DNA of 64,000 bases, from contig NZ_QGTJ01000010.1 in the NCBI RefSeq assembly GCF_003182095.1, positions 1 through 64,000 on the forward strand, given 5' to 3'. Origin of the DNA: Plasticicumulans acidivorans. GTDB lineage: Bacteria > Pseudomonadota > Gammaproteobacteria > Competibacterales > Competibacteraceae. Below the pieces are notes generated by a model that was not told where the DNA came from, did not search any database, and saw only the letters and a program-made list of their open reading frames with translations. The stretch's first letter is position 1. The number at the start of each line of letters is the position of its first letter. The translations under genes and the position numbers were made by a program. Of this stretch, positions 1 through 10,400 are shown piece after piece.

Positions 1-93
<93 letters not shown>

Positions 94-104
94 GCAGGAG
101 AACG

Positions 105-1331
105 ATGATGAGCGGTGCCCTGTCCCATCTGCGTGTACTCGATCTGTCGCGCGTGCTGGCCGGCCCCTGGGCCGGGCAGACGCTCGCCGACCTCGGCGCC
201 GAGGTCATCAAGATCGAACGCCCCGGCCGCGGTGACGACACCCGCCACTGGGGGCCGCCCTATGCGCACGATGCCAACGGCGCGGCGACCAGCGAGAGCG
301 CGTACTTTCTCTGCGCCAACCGCGGCAAGCGTTCGGTGACCGTCGACATCACCCGCCCGGAAGGGCAGGCGATCGTGCGTGCGCTGGCGGCGCAGGCCGA
401 TGTGGTGCTGGAGAACTACAAGGTCGGCGGCCTGAAGAAATACGGCCTCGACTATCACAGCCTGCGCGTGGTCAATCCGCGGCTGATCTACTGCTCGGTC
501 ACCGGCTTCGGCCAGAACGGGCCGTACAAGAACCTGCCCGGCTATGACTTCATGATTCAGGGCATGGGCGGGCTGATGAGCCTGACCGGCCAGCCCGACG
601 GCGAGCCGGGCGGCGGCCCGGTGAAGGTCGGCGTGGCGCTGGCCGATGTCATGACCGGGCTGTACGCCACCATCGGCGTGCTCGCCGCGCTGGCGCACCG
701 CGAGCGCAGCGGCGAAGGGCAGTACATCGACATGGCGCTGCTCGACGTGCAGGTCGCCGTGCTCGCCAACCAGGCGATGAACTACCTGACCACCGGCGTG
801 CCACCGCAGCGTCTGGGCAATGCGCACCCGAACATCGTGCCCTACCAGACTTTCGCCGCCGCCGACGGCCATCTGATCCTCGCCGTCGGCAACGACGATC
901 AGTTCCGCCGCTTCTGCACGGTCGCCGGCTGCAGCGAGCTGGCCGACGATCCGCGCTTTCACAGCAACAGCGCCCGTGTCGCCCACCGCGCCGAGCTGAT
1001 CCCGCTGCTCGCCGCACGGCTGCGCGAACGTCCGCGGGATCGCTGGCTGGCCGAACTGGGTGCGGCCAACGTGCCCTGCGGTCCGATCAACACCCTCGAT
1101 CAGGTGTTCGCCGATCCGCAGGTGCGCTACCGCGGCATGCACGTCGAGCTGCCGCATCCGCTGGCCGGCAGCGTGCCGGCGGTCGGCAGCCCACTGAAGC
1201 TGTCGGCAACGCCGGTCGAATACCGCTCGGCACCGCCGACCCTCGGCAGCGATACCGAGGCGGTGCTGCGCGAGCGCCTGGGCTACTCCGCCGCCGACCT
1301 CGCCCGGTTGCAGGCCGCCGGCGTGATCTGA
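105..1331 (+). CDS. gcdG: family III (CaiB/BaiF) CoA-transferase, probable succinyl-CoA:glutarate CoA-transferase
   Basis: 408 residues, usual for one CaiB/BaiF subunit. The N-terminus (RVLDLSRVLAGPWAGQ, then LGAEVIKIERPGRGDDTR) is the CoA-binding Rossmann start of the family. The Asp of PGYDFMIQ (residue 148) sits where family III enzymes carry the aspartate that forms the acyl-enzyme anhydride. An AGGAG site precedes tandem ATGs at 105 and 108; either could be used. Position between gcdH and the semialdehyde dehydrogenase/aminotransferase pair suggests it activates glutarate to glutaryl-CoA. Substrate is inferred from context, since formyl-CoA or carnitine CoA-transferases look similar. Confidence 0.85.
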   Translation: MMSGALSHLRVLDLSRVLAGPWAGQTLADLGAEVIKIERPGRGDDTRHWGPPYAHDANGAATSESAYFLCANRGKRSVTVDITRPEGQAIVRALAAQADVVLENYKVGGLKKYGLDYHSLRVVNPRLIYCSVTGFGQNGPYKNLPGYDFMIQGMGGLMSLTGQPDGEPGGGPVKVGVALADVMTGLYATIGVLAALAHRERSGEGQYIDMALLDVQVAVLANQAMNYLTTGVPPQRLGNAHPNIVPYQTFAAADGHLILAVGNDDQFRRFCTVAGCSELADDPRFHSNSARVAHRAELIPLLAARLRERPRDRWLAELGAANVPCGPINTLDQVFADPQVRYRGMHVELPHPLAGSVPAVGSPLKLSATPVEYRSAPPTLGSDTEAVLRERLGYSAADLARLQAAGVI

Positions 1332-1348
1332 AACCCCGTACCCCCAGA

Positions 1349-1366
1349 CCCCGCCGCCGGGCGGGG
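1349..1366 (+). other. intercistronic G+C hairpin between the CoA-transferase gene and davD
   Basis: CCCCGCC (1349-1355) pairs with GGCGGGG (1360-1366) across a 4-base loop. No T-run follows, so it is not a normal intrinsic terminator. It could affect mRNA stability or partial termination; function is unknown. Confidence 0.35.
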
Positions 1367-1409
1367 CCGCTCGCAGACGGTCGCACGACGACCGGAGGAA
1401 GTCCGCACG

Positions 1410-2858
1410 ATGAAGCTCAACGATCCGACCCTGCTGCGTCAGCAGTGCTACATCGACGGCCAGTGGCTGGCCGCCGACAGCGGCGCCACCATCCAGGTCA
1501 ACGACCCGGCGACCGGCGATCACATCGGCAGCGTGCCGAAGATGGGGACTGCCGAAACCCGCCGCGCCATCGCCGCCGCCGAGCGGGCGCTGCCGGCCTG
1601 GCGCGCGCTGACCGCCAAGGAACGCGCCAACCGTCTGCGCAAGTGGTTCGAGCTGATGCTGGCGAACCAGGAAGATCTCGCCGTGCTGATGACCAGCGAG
1701 CAGGGCAAGCCGCTGGCCGAGGCGCGCGGTGAGATCGCCTACGCGGCGAGCTTCATCGAGTGGTTCGCCGAGGAAGGCAAGCGCATCTACGGCGACACCA
1801 TTCCGGCGCACGCCGCCGACAAGCGCATCGTCGTGCTCAAGGAGCCGATCGGCGTCTGCGCGGCGATCACGCCGTGGAACTTCCCCTCGGCGATGCTCAC
1901 CCGCAAGGCCGGTCCGGCGCTCGCCGCCGGCTGCACGATGGTGGTCAAGCCGGCCTCGCAGACGCCGTATTCGGCGCTGGCGCTGTGCGTGCTGGCCGAG
2001 CGCGCCGGCATCCCGGCCGGTGTGCTCAACGTGCTCACCGGCTCGGCGAGCGAGATCGGTGGCGAGCTGACCGCCAATCCGACGGTGCGCAAGCTGAGCT
2101 TCACCGGCTCGACCGAAATCGGCCGTGTGCTGATGGCGCAGTGCGCGGCGACGGTGAAGAAGGTCTCGCTCGAACTCGGCGGCAACGCGCCGTTCATCGT
2201 CTTCGATGACGCCGACCTCGACGCTGCCGCCGAAGGCGCGCTGATGTCGAAGTACCGCAACGCCGGCCAGACCTGCGTCTGCGCCAACCGCCTCCTGGTG
2301 CAGGACGGCGTGTATGAGGCCTTCGCCGCCAAACTCGCCGAGAAGGTCGCCGCGCTGAAGATCGGTCACGGTCTGGAGAACGGCGTCACCATCGGTCCGC
2401 TGATCGACGAGGCCGCGGTCGCCAAGGTCGAGGAGCTGCTGGCCGATGCGCTGGCCAAGGGCGCCAAGCTCGCCGCCGGCGGCAAGCGTCATGCGCTCGG
2501 CCAGAGCTTCTTCGAGCCGACGCTGATCACCGAGGTCACGCCGGCGATGCGCGTGGCCAAGGAAGAAATCTTCGGCCCGGTGGCACCGCTGTTCCGCTTC
2601 TCGACCGAGGCCGAGGCGATCGCCATGGCCAACGACACCGAGTACGGCCTGGCGGCCTATTTCTACGCCCGCGATCTCGGCCGCGTCTGGCGCGTCGGTG
2701 AGGCGCTGGAGTACGGCATCGTCGGCATCAATACAGGAATCATCTCGACCGAGGTTGCGCCGTTCGGCGGCGTCAAGAACTCCGGCATCGGTCGCGAGGG
2801 TTCCAAGTACGGCATCGAGGACTACCTCGAAATCAAATACATGTGCATGGGAATCTGA
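1410..2858 (+). CDS. davD: NAD(P)-dependent glutarate/succinate semialdehyde dehydrogenase
   Basis: 482 residues, the length of the GabD/DavD branch of the aldehyde dehydrogenase superfamily. The start (LLRQQCYIDGQWLAADSG) and ITPWNFPSAM match this branch. The general-base Glu lies in LELGGNAPF (Glu255) and the nucleophile in NAGQTCVCANR (Cys289), both close to the E. coli GabD positions. GGAGGAAG precedes the ATG. With the aminotransferase immediately downstream and glutarate genes upstream, oxidation of glutarate semialdehyde to glutarate is the likely role. Succinate semialdehyde is probably also accepted, so the name could equally be gabD. Confidence 0.9.
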   Translation: MKLNDPTLLRQQCYIDGQWLAADSGATIQVNDPATGDHIGSVPKMGTAETRRAIAAAERALPAWRALTAKERANRLRKWFELMLANQEDLAVLMTSEQGKPLAEARGEIAYAASFIEWFAEEGKRIYGDTIPAHAADKRIVVLKEPIGVCAAITPWNFPSAMLTRKAGPALAAGCTMVVKPASQTPYSALALCVLAERAGIPAGVLNVLTGSASEIGGELTANPTVRKLSFTGSTEIGRVLMAQCAATVKKVSLELGGNAPFIVFDDADLDAAAEGALMSKYRNAGQTCVCANRLLVQDGVYEAFAAKLAEKVAALKIGHGLENGVTIGPLIDEAAVAKVEELLADALAKGAKLAAGGKRHALGQSFFEPTLITEVTPAMRVAKEEIFGPVAPLFRFSTEAEAIAMANDTEYGLAAYFYARDLGRVWRVGEALEYGIVGINTGIISTEVAPFGGVKNSGIGREGSKYGIEDYLEIKYMCMGI

Positions 2859-2863
2859 AAACG

Positions 2864-4141
2864 ATGAGCAGCAATTCCGAACTGATGGCCCGGCGCAACG
2901 CGGCCCTGCCGCGCGGCGTCAGCCAGGGCTTCCCGATCTTCATGGATCACGCCGACAACGCCGAGATGTGGGACGTCGAAGGCCGCCGCTACATCGACTT
3001 CGCCGGCGGCATCGCCGTGCTCAACGTCGGCAACGTCAACCCGCATGTCACCGCCGCGGTGCAGACGCAGGCTGCCAAGCTCAACCACACCTGCTTCATG
3101 GTCACCGCCTATGAAAGCTACGTCAGCGTCTGTGAGAAGCTGAATGCGCTGTCGGGCATTCCCGATGCCAAGAGCTTCCTGGTCAGCACCGGTGCCGAGG
3201 CGGTGGAAAACGCCGTCAAGGTCGCCCGCGCCTACACCGGCCGCGGTGCGGTGATCGCCTTCGGCGGCGGCTTCCACGGTCGCACGCTGCTGGCGATGAG
3301 CCTGACCGGCAAGGTCGCGCCGTACAAGACTGGCTTCGGCCCGTTCCCGACCGGCATCTATCACGCGGCCTTCCCGAACGCGCTGCACGGCGTCAGCGTC
3401 GATGATTCGATCGCCTCGATCGAGAAGCTGTTCAAGTTCGATGTCGATCCGGCCAGCGTCGCCGCGATCATCGTCGAGCCGGTGCAGGGCGAGGGCGGTT
3501 TCGTCGTCGCGCCGAAGGAATTCCTGGAGCGCGTGCGGGCGCTGTGCGATGCCCACGGCATCGTCATGATCGTCGACGAAGTGCAGGCCGGTGCCGGGCG
3601 TACCGGCAGCTGGCTCGCCGTGCATCAGTCCGGCGTGCAGCCGGACGTGGTGACGATGGCCAAGTCGATCGGCGGCGGCTACCCGCTGGCGGCGGTGATC
3701 GGCAAGCCGCAGATCATGGAAGCGCCGGTGCCGGGCGGCCTCGGTGGCACCTACGGCGGCAACCCGGTGGCCTGCGCCGCGGCGCTGGCGGTGTTCGAAG
3801 TGTTCGAGCGCGACAAGCTGCTGGAGCGTTCCCGTGCCCTCGGTGAGCAGCTCAGCGGTCGCCTGCACACGCTGGCCGGCAAGCACAAGTCGATCGTCGA
3901 CGTGCGCGGCCTCGGTGCGATGGTCGCCTTCGAGCTCGGCGAGGGCGGCGATGTGCACAAGCCGGCGGCGGCGCTGACCAAGGCGCTGGTGGCCAAGGCT
4001 TTCGAGAAGGGCCTGATCCTGCTGTCCTGCGGCACTTATGCCAACGTCATCCGTGTGCTGGTACCGCTGACCGCGGAGCCGGCGCTGGTCGATGAAGGGC
4101 TCGACATCGTAGCGTCCTGTCTCGCCGAGCTCGGCGCCTGA
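2864..4141 (+). CDS. davT: 4-aminobutyrate/5-aminovalerate aminotransferase (PLP, class III)
   Basis: 425 residues from the ATG at 2864. An in-frame GTG at 2843 lies inside davD and would add seven residues, so the ATG just after the davD stop is preferred. The fold-type I class III signature is complete: STGAEAVENAVKVARA, VEPVQGEGG, VDEVQAGAGRTG, and the PLP lysine in MAKSIGGGYPL (Lys267). It would transfer the amino group of 5-aminovalerate or GABA to 2-oxoglutarate, giving the semialdehyde used by the preceding dehydrogenase. A strong terminator follows, so this is the last gene of the operon. Confidence 0.9.
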   Translation: MSSNSELMARRNAALPRGVSQGFPIFMDHADNAEMWDVEGRRYIDFAGGIAVLNVGNVNPHVTAAVQTQAAKLNHTCFMVTAYESYVSVCEKLNALSGIPDAKSFLVSTGAEAVENAVKVARAYTGRGAVIAFGGGFHGRTLLAMSLTGKVAPYKTGFGPFPTGIYHAAFPNALHGVSVDDSIASIEKLFKFDVDPASVAAIIVEPVQGEGGFVVAPKEFLERVRALCDAHGIVMIVDEVQAGAGRTGSWLAVHQSGVQPDVVTMAKSIGGGYPLAAVIGKPQIMEAPVPGGLGGTYGGNPVACAAALAVFEVFERDKLLERSRALGEQLSGRLHTLAGKHKSIVDVRGLGAMVAFELGEGGDVHKPAAALTKALVAKAFEKGLILLSCGTYANVIRVLVPLTAEPALVDEGLDIVASCLAELGA

Positions 4142-4165
4142 TACGCGGCAGTCGCGCGCCAGCGG

Positions 4166-4196
4166 AGGCCCGACGATAATCGTCGGGCCTTCTTTA
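4166..4196 (+). terminator. rho-independent terminator of the gcdH-davT operon
   Basis: A 12-bp inverted repeat (4166-4177 with 4179-4190; arm AGGCCCGACGAT) is followed by TCTTTATTT. Because the arms nearly abut, the real loop must use the innermost bases. It lies 25 bases after the davT stop. Confidence 0.85.
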
Positions 4197-4215
4197 TTTC
4201 CGGAATCCTGTCGCG

Positions 4216-6612
4216 ATGCCTCCCAAACCCGCTGCCTTGGCTGCATCCATGGATCAGAACCGCTGGCTGCCACTGATTGCGGCGGTGCTGACGCTGCTGC
4301 TGTTCGGCTCGATGTACGGCGTATTCTGGCGCTACTCCAGCGAGCTCGAAGCCCAGCGCTCGCTGGTGCGCCACGACGCCGCCGACCTGACGCTGTCGCT
4401 GATGCGCTCGGCGGTGCGCCTGCAGATCGCGCTGGAGCGCCTGCAGGAAGAGCAGCCGGAAGGCATGGTCGAGCTGCGCGCGCTGGCCGACGAGCTCGGC
4501 AACAGCCTGCAGGCGATGCAGCGAGATCTGCGCGACGAGTCCTACCACGAGCTGCCGGGCGCCGCCGAAATCATCGAGGATGTCGGTCACTGGCTGCAGG
4601 GCTTCAAGCCGCTGGCGGCACTGCCACGGGTCGATGCCGATCTGCTGCGCGCCCGCTTCGGCCCGCCGCTCGATCAGATGATCGGCCGCATGGCCGCGCA
4701 GCAGCGTGTCGCACTCGAAGCGCAGCGCGCCTCGATCGAGGAGAAGCAGCAGGCGATTTCGCACATCAACCGCTTCGCCGTGGTGCTGCTGTCGGTGGCG
4801 CTGGTCTGCGGCGGCCTGCTGGTCGCCCTGTTGCTGCGCCAGCAGCGCCGGCTTGAGCAGATGCGCGACGCGCTCGGCGACCGCGTGGCTGCCCGCACCG
4901 CCGACCTGCAGGCTTCGACCGAGCGGGTGACGGTGCTGATGCAGGCGGTCGAACAAAGCCCGAACGCCGTCTTGATCGCCGACGCCGATGGCTTCATCCG
5001 CTTCGTCAATCCGCGCTTTACGGCGATGTCCGGCTATTCGCCGGAGGCGATCATCGGCGCGCGGCTGGGGCGGCTGCCGTCCGATCGCATCGAATCCGGA
5101 CAGGTCGCCGAAATGTGGAACGCGCTGGCCGAAGGCCGCGTCTGGCATGCCGAAATCGAAAGCTGCCGCAGTGATGGCAACAAGTTCTGGGAGTCGGTGC
5201 AGGTGGCGCCGCTGCGTGACGAGCGCGGGCTGATCACCCATTACGTCCTCACCCGCGAAGATGTCAGTGAGCGGCGCGTCTACGAGGCGCGCATGCTGCG
5301 CCGGGCGCAGTACGACGAGCTCACCGGCCTGCCCAACCGCGTGCTGGCGATGCAGCGCCTCGGCGAGGCGATCGAGCGCGCCGATCGCGACGACGGTTCG
5401 GTCACCGCGCTGCTGTTCGTATCGATGGACGGCCTGCAGCGGGTCAATTTCAGTTATGGCCATGCCGCCGGCGACCACATGCTGGCGGCGGCGGGCGAGC
5501 GCCTGCTGGAGCTGATCGGTCGCTACGACCTGGTTTCGCGTTTCGGCGGCGATGAATTCCTCATCATGCTGGTGCGGCGCAAGGGCCTCGACGAGGTGTC
5601 CGGCTTCCTGCGCCGGCTGGTCGATGCCTTCCACCAGCCGCTGGTCAGCGGCGATCAGCAGGTGCACACCACAGTCTCGGTCGGTGCCGCGCTGTACCCG
5701 CTCGACGGGCGTGAGGCCGACATTCTGCTGCGCTGCGCCGACACCGCGCGCAACCGTGCCAAGGCCGAGGGCCGCGATCGCTTCCGCCTGTACGACGAGG
5801 CGATGCGCGAGCGCATGCTGGAGTCGGCGCAGATCGAGGAGCTGCTGCACGGCGCGCTTGAGCGCGGCGAGTTCTCGGTGGTCTACCAGCCGGTGATCGA
5901 GCTGGCGAGCGGCCGCCCGGTCGGTGCCGAGGCGCTGCTGCGCTGGAGCAATCCGACGCTCGGCGTGGTTTCGCCGGACCGCTTCGTGCAGGTCGCCGAG
6001 GAGACCGGGCTGATCGTCGACATCGGCGCCTGGGTGCTCGATACCGCCTGCCGCGAGCTCGGCGAGTGGCGCGAGCAGTTCGGCCCGTACCTGCACATGG
6101 CGGTCAATGTCTCGGCGCGCCAGTTCGACGATGCCGGCTTCATCGACATGGTGCGCTCCAAGCTGCGCCGGCAGAAAATTCCGGGCGAGGCGCTGATGCT
6201 GGAGCTGACCGAGCGTCTGTTCCTCGACAAGGACATGCACGCGCTCGACGTCATGAACACGCTCAGCCGCGAGGGGGTGCGTCTGGCGATCGACGACTTC
6301 GGTACCGGCTATTCCTCGCTGAGCTATCTGCGCCGTTTCCCGGTGCGCACGCTGAAGATCGACAAGTCCTTCCTCACCGGTGTGCCGGAAGAAACCGAAG
6401 TCACCGAGCTGGTCAGCGCCATCGTGGCGATGGCGCGTGCGCTGGAGCTTTCGGTGATCTGCGAAGGCATCGAGACCCAGGAGCAGATGCACTTCATCAA
6501 GTCGATCGGCACCGGCTTCGGTCAGGGCTATCACTTCGCCAAGCCGATGCCGTCGACACAGATCCGCGCCTACTTCGCCGGCGTGGGCGTCGGCGCCCGG
6601 CTCGGCGTCTGA
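4216..6612 (+). CDS. membrane PAS-GGDEF-EAL cyclic-di-GMP protein
   Basis: 798 residues. Hydrophobic segments near residues 17-37 and 188-208 bracket a periplasmic sensor of about 150 residues with heptad-like helices. A PAS domain follows (about 240-355), with RFVNPRFTAMSGYSPE. The diguanylate cyclase motif is intact, GGDEF at 444-448. The phosphodiesterase domain has EAL at 572-574, NVSARQF, ELTERLF, DDFGTGYSS, LKIDKSF and EGIETQ, so both activities are possible on paper. It follows the davT terminator and is probably transcribed alone. Signal and net activity cannot be read from sequence. The first ATG at 4216 is used; a second in-frame ATG lies shortly after. Confidence 0.9.
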   Translation: MPPKPAALAASMDQNRWLPLIAAVLTLLLFGSMYGVFWRYSSELEAQRSLVRHDAADLTLSLMRSAVRLQIALERLQEEQPEGMVELRALADELGNSLQAMQRDLRDESYHELPGAAEIIEDVGHWLQGFKPLAALPRVDADLLRARFGPPLDQMIGRMAAQQRVALEAQRASIEEKQQAISHINRFAVVLLSVALVCGGLLVALLLRQQRRLEQMRDALGDRVAARTADLQASTERVTVLMQAVEQSPNAVLIADADGFIRFVNPRFTAMSGYSPEAIIGARLGRLPSDRIESGQVAEMWNALAEGRVWHAEIESCRSDGNKFWESVQVAPLRDERGLITHYVLTREDVSERRVYEARMLRRAQYDELTGLPNRVLAMQRLGEAIERADRDDGSVTALLFVSMDGLQRVNFSYGHAAGDHMLAAAGERLLELIGRYDLVSRFGGDEFLIMLVRRKGLDEVSGFLRRLVDAFHQPLVSGDQQVHTTVSVGAALYPLDGREADILLRCADTARNRAKAEGRDRFRLYDEAMRERMLESAQIEELLHGALERGEFSVVYQPVIELASGRPVGAEALLRWSNPTLGVVSPDRFVQVAEETGLIVDIGAWVLDTACRELGEWREQFGPYLHMAVNVSARQFDDAGFIDMVRSKLRRQKIPGEALMLELTERLFLDKDMHALDVMNTLSREGVRLAIDDFGTGYSSLSYLRRFPVRTLKIDKSFLTGVPEETEVTELVSAIVAMARALELSVICEGIETQEQMHFIKSIGTGFGQGYHFAKPMPSTQIRAYFAGVGVGARLGV

Positions 6613-6620
6613 GCGGCGTT

Positions 6621-7346
6621 TCAGCGCGCCGCGGAGCGCTCGCAGTGCAGCAGCGTGGCGCCGATCACCGCCGCCGGCATCGCCAGCAGGTTGAGGCCGG
6701 GAATGAAGGTCAGCAGCAGCACGCCGCAGCCGAAGCCGAAGGTGCGCAGGCGATCCTGCGCGTGCAGCCGGCGCTGTTCACGAAAACTGATGCCGTGATT
6801 GCCGAGCGGGTAATCGAGGTACTGCAGGGCCAGCATCCAGGCGCTGAACGCCGCCCACAGCAGCGGCGCCAGCAGATTCACGCCGGGGATGAAGAACAGC
6901 AGCAGGAACGGAATCGTCCAGGCCACGAAATAGACGAGCGAGCCGATGGCGCTGGCGAAGGCGGCCGTGACTTCCTGCCACAGCGGTCGCTGCGGGTGCT
7001 GCGTGCCGGGGCAGCGCATCTGCTCGACGCGCGCCGCCAGATAGCCGTTGAACGGCGCACCGACCAGATTGGCGACGATGCTGAAGCCGTAGAAGAACAC
7101 CGCCGCGGCGGCGACCGCCACCAGCGGCACGATCAGCCAGTGCAGCCAGCTCAGCCAGTCGGGCAGGCGTGCGATCTGCGCATCGAGAAAGGCTGACAGC
7201 TCACCGCCGCCCCACCACAGGCCACCACCGAACAGCACGACATTGATGAGCAGCGGAATCAGCACGAAGCTGCGCAGTTGCGGATGGGTAAGCAGACGCA
7301 GACCGCTGAACGCACAGCCGGCGCCGCGGGCGAAAGGTCCGATCAT
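6621..7346 (-). CDS. cysZ: CysZ/EI24-family sulfate transporter-like membrane protein
   Basis: 241 residues from the ATG at 7344-7346. Several long hydrophobic segments, with FVLIPLLINVVLFGG near the N-terminus, VGAPFNGYLAARVE in the middle, and FSAWMLALQYLDYP plus a C-terminal LLAMPAAVIGATLL, match E. coli CysZ (253 residues) along its length. CysZ takes up sulfate for cysteine synthesis in E. coli; the broader family is poorly characterised. It is convergent with the PAS-GGDEF-EAL gene (8-base gap) and divergent from smc (132 bases). The reading frame stays open far upstream on this strand, but that extension is antisense to smc and is not coding. Confidence 0.85.
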   Translation of the reverse strand: MIGPFARGAGCAFSGLRLLTHPQLRSFVLIPLLINVVLFGGGLWWGGGELSAFLDAQIARLPDWLSWLHWLIVPLVAVAAAAVFFYGFSIVANLVGAPFNGYLAARVEQMRCPGTQHPQRPLWQEVTAAFASAIGSLVYFVAWTIPFLLLFFIPGVNLLAPLLWAAFSAWMLALQYLDYPLGNHGISFREQRRLHAQDRLRTFGFGCGVLLLTFIPGLNLLAMPAAVIGATLLHCERSAAR

Positions 7347-7478
7347 CGGGAAAGCGCTCCGTATGACTAGCTCGAAAGTGTGGGTGGCGCGCACTCTAAC
7401 GCAGTGCAGCATGCGCCTGTCAGCGCCGGCGAGTTCGGTTATCCTCGCGCGCCAATCGCCACTGCTGTGCCGCCCCCC

Positions 7479-10400
7479 ATGCGTCTGAGCAAAATTCGCC
7501 TGGCCGGGTTCAAGTCCTTCGTCGACCCGACCACCGTCCAGTTCCCCAGCAATCTCGTCGGCATCCTCGGCCCCAACGGCTGCGGCAAGTCGAACGTGAT
7601 CGACGCCGTGCGCTGGGTGATGGGTGAATCGGCGGCCTCGCGGCTGCGCGGCGACTCGATGGCCGATGTCATCTTCAGCGGCTCGGCGGCGCGCAAGCCG
7701 GTCGGTCAGGCCTCGGTCGAGCTGGTGTTCGACAACGGCGAGGGCCGTCTCGGCGGCCAGTGGGCGAGCTTCGCCGAGATCGCGGTGCGCCGGCTGGTCA
7801 ATCGCGACGGCAGCTCGCAGTACTTTCTCAACGGTTCGCGCTGCCGCCGCCGCGACATCACCGACCTGTTCCTCGGCACCGGCCTCGGCCCGCGCAGCTA
7901 CGCGATCATCGAGCAGGGCATGATCTCGCGCGTCATCGAGGCGCGTGCCGATGAGCTGCGCGGCTTCTTCGAGGAGGCCGCCGGCATCTCGCGCTACAAG
8001 GAACGCCGGCGCGAGACCGAGACCCGCATCCGCCACACCCGCGAAAACCTGGAGCGCCTCGACGACGTGCGCGAGGAGCTGTCCCGCCGTGGCGCGCAGC
8101 TGCAGCGCCAGGCGCGCGCCGCCGAGCAGTACCGCGCGCTGCGCGCCGAGGAGCGGCAGGTCAAGGGCGAGCTGCTGGCGATGCGCTGGCGCACGCTCGA
8201 CATCGAAGTGACTACGCACGAACGCCAGGTCGCGGCGCTGGAGATCGCCGCCGAGGCCGCACTGGCGGCGCAGCGCGATACCGAGGCGCAGCTGACCCGC
8301 GCCCGTGAAACCCAGCTCGCCGCCAGTGATGGCGCGCAGGCGGTGCAGACGCGCTTTTATGAACTCGGTACCGAAATCGCCCGTCTGGAGCAGGCGCTGG
8401 CCGGCAGCCGCGAGCGCCGCGAACGCCAGCTCGATGAACAGCACCGCCTCGATGCCCAGCTGCAGACGCTCGATGAGCAGCTCGCCGTCGATGGCGAGCA
8501 GGCGGCGGCGCTGGACGATGCGCTGGCCCGGGCCGAACCCGAACTCGAAGTCGCTCGCGCTGCCGAGGCCGAGGCCGGCGAGGCCCTCGCCGAGATCGAG
8601 ACGGCGATGCAGGACTGGCAGGCGGAATGGGAGCGCTTCGGCCGCAGCGCCGCCGATGCCCAGCGCAGCGCCGAGGTCGGCCGTGCTCGCATCGAGGCGC
8701 TGGAGCGCCAGGTGCTCGACGCCGAGCGGCGCATCGAGCGCCTGCGCCTGGAGCACGACACGCTGGCGGCGAAAGCGCCGGTCGCCGAGCTGCAAGCCGC
8801 TGAGGCTGAGCGCGAGGCTGCCGCTGGCGAACAGGCTGTGGCCGAGGCGCAGTTGCTGGAGGTCGACGAGGCCATCGCCGCGCGCCGCGAGGTCATCCGC
8901 CAGGCCGGTGGTGAGCTCGATGCCGTGCGTGCCGGGCTCGAATCCGGTCGCGGCCGGCTGGCCTCGCTGGAGACGCTGCAGGAGGCCGCGCTCGGCCGCC
9001 GCGATCAGGCGCTCGCGCACTGGCTGCAGGCACAGGGGCTCGATGCGGCGCCGCGGCTGGCCGAAGTGCTGGAAGTCAGCGCCGGCTGGGAGGCGGCCAC
9101 CGAAGCCGCGCTCGGCCATGCCCTCGAAGCGGTGCTGGTCGATGATCTGAGCGCGCCGGCGCAGGCCAGCCGCGGACTGGCGCGCGGCCGGCTGACGCTG
9201 CTTACGCAGGCGCCTGCGCCGGCGCCGGCGGGCGCGGCCGGGGACGCGCTGCTTGGTCAGCTGCGCGGGCCGGCGGCGCTGAACGGTCTGCTCGCACACG
9301 TGCGCACCGTCGCCGATCTCGACGAGGCGCTGGCACGCCGCGCCGAGCTGGCCGCGCATGAGTGTTTCGTCACCGCCGACGGCACGCGGCTCGGCCGCGA
9401 CTGGCTGAGCGTGGCGCGCGGCGAGGACGAGCACGGCAGCGTCATCGCGCGCGAGCGCGAGATCCAGACGCTGCGCGAGCGGCTGCAGCTCGATGGCGAC
9501 CGTGCCGAGCGGCTGCAGGCGCAGCTCGCCAGCGCCCGCGGCAGCCTCGGCGAGCTGGAGGCGCAGCGCCGTCAGGCGCAGGAGGCGGTCAACCTCGGCC
9601 ACCGCGAGCTGGCGCGGCTGAGTGCGGCGGTCGACACCCTGCGCGCCCGCCTGCAGCAGAGCGCCAGCCGCCGCGCCGCGATCCAGAGCGAGATCGAGGA
9701 GCTGGTGCAGCAGCTCGGCGAGCGCCAGGAAGAAGCCGCCGAGCTGCGCTGCGAGCACGAGGCGGCGCTGGAGGCGATGAGCGCGCACGAGGCCGAGCGC
9801 GGCGAGCGCCAGCAGCAGCGCGAACAGCTGCGCCAGAGGCTGGACGGCCGCCGCGAGCAGGCCCGCAGTCTGCGCGAGCAGGTGCAGCGGCTGGCGCTGG
9901 CGACCGGCTCGCAGCGCACCGCGCTGGCCTCGCTGCGGCAGGCACTGGCGCGGCTCGAACAGCAGCGGCGCGAGGCGGCGGCGCGGCGCGCGACGCTTGC
10001 CGCCGAGCTCGACGCCGGTGATGAGCCGCAGGCGCTGCTCGCTGCGCAGCTCGAAGAAGAACTGGAGCAGCGTCTCGAAGTCGAGGCCGAGCTGGCGCTG
10101 GCGCGCGATGCGCTGGCTGCCGCCAGCGAGGCGCTGCGCACGCTGGAGCAGGGGCGCGGGCAGTGCGAACAGGCGCTGCTGGCGCAGCGCGACCGCCTGG
10201 AAGCCGAGCGTCTGGCCTGGAACGAGGCGCGGGTGCGCCGCACCGGCCTCGCCGAGCAGCTGCTCGAACTCGAAGCCGATCCCGACGCGCTGCTGGCCGG
10301 GCTGGTGGCGCAGGCCGAGGAGGGCGCCTGGCAGCAGCGGCTCGATGAGCTCGGCGAGCGCGTCCGCCGCCTCGGCAACGTCAATCTGACAGCGATCGAG

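Noticed and set aside
6066-7196. Plus-strand frame of 376 codons overlapping the EAL domain and cysZ
   Set aside because: Shadow of the EAL domain in another frame, then antisense of cysZ; no motif or start context.
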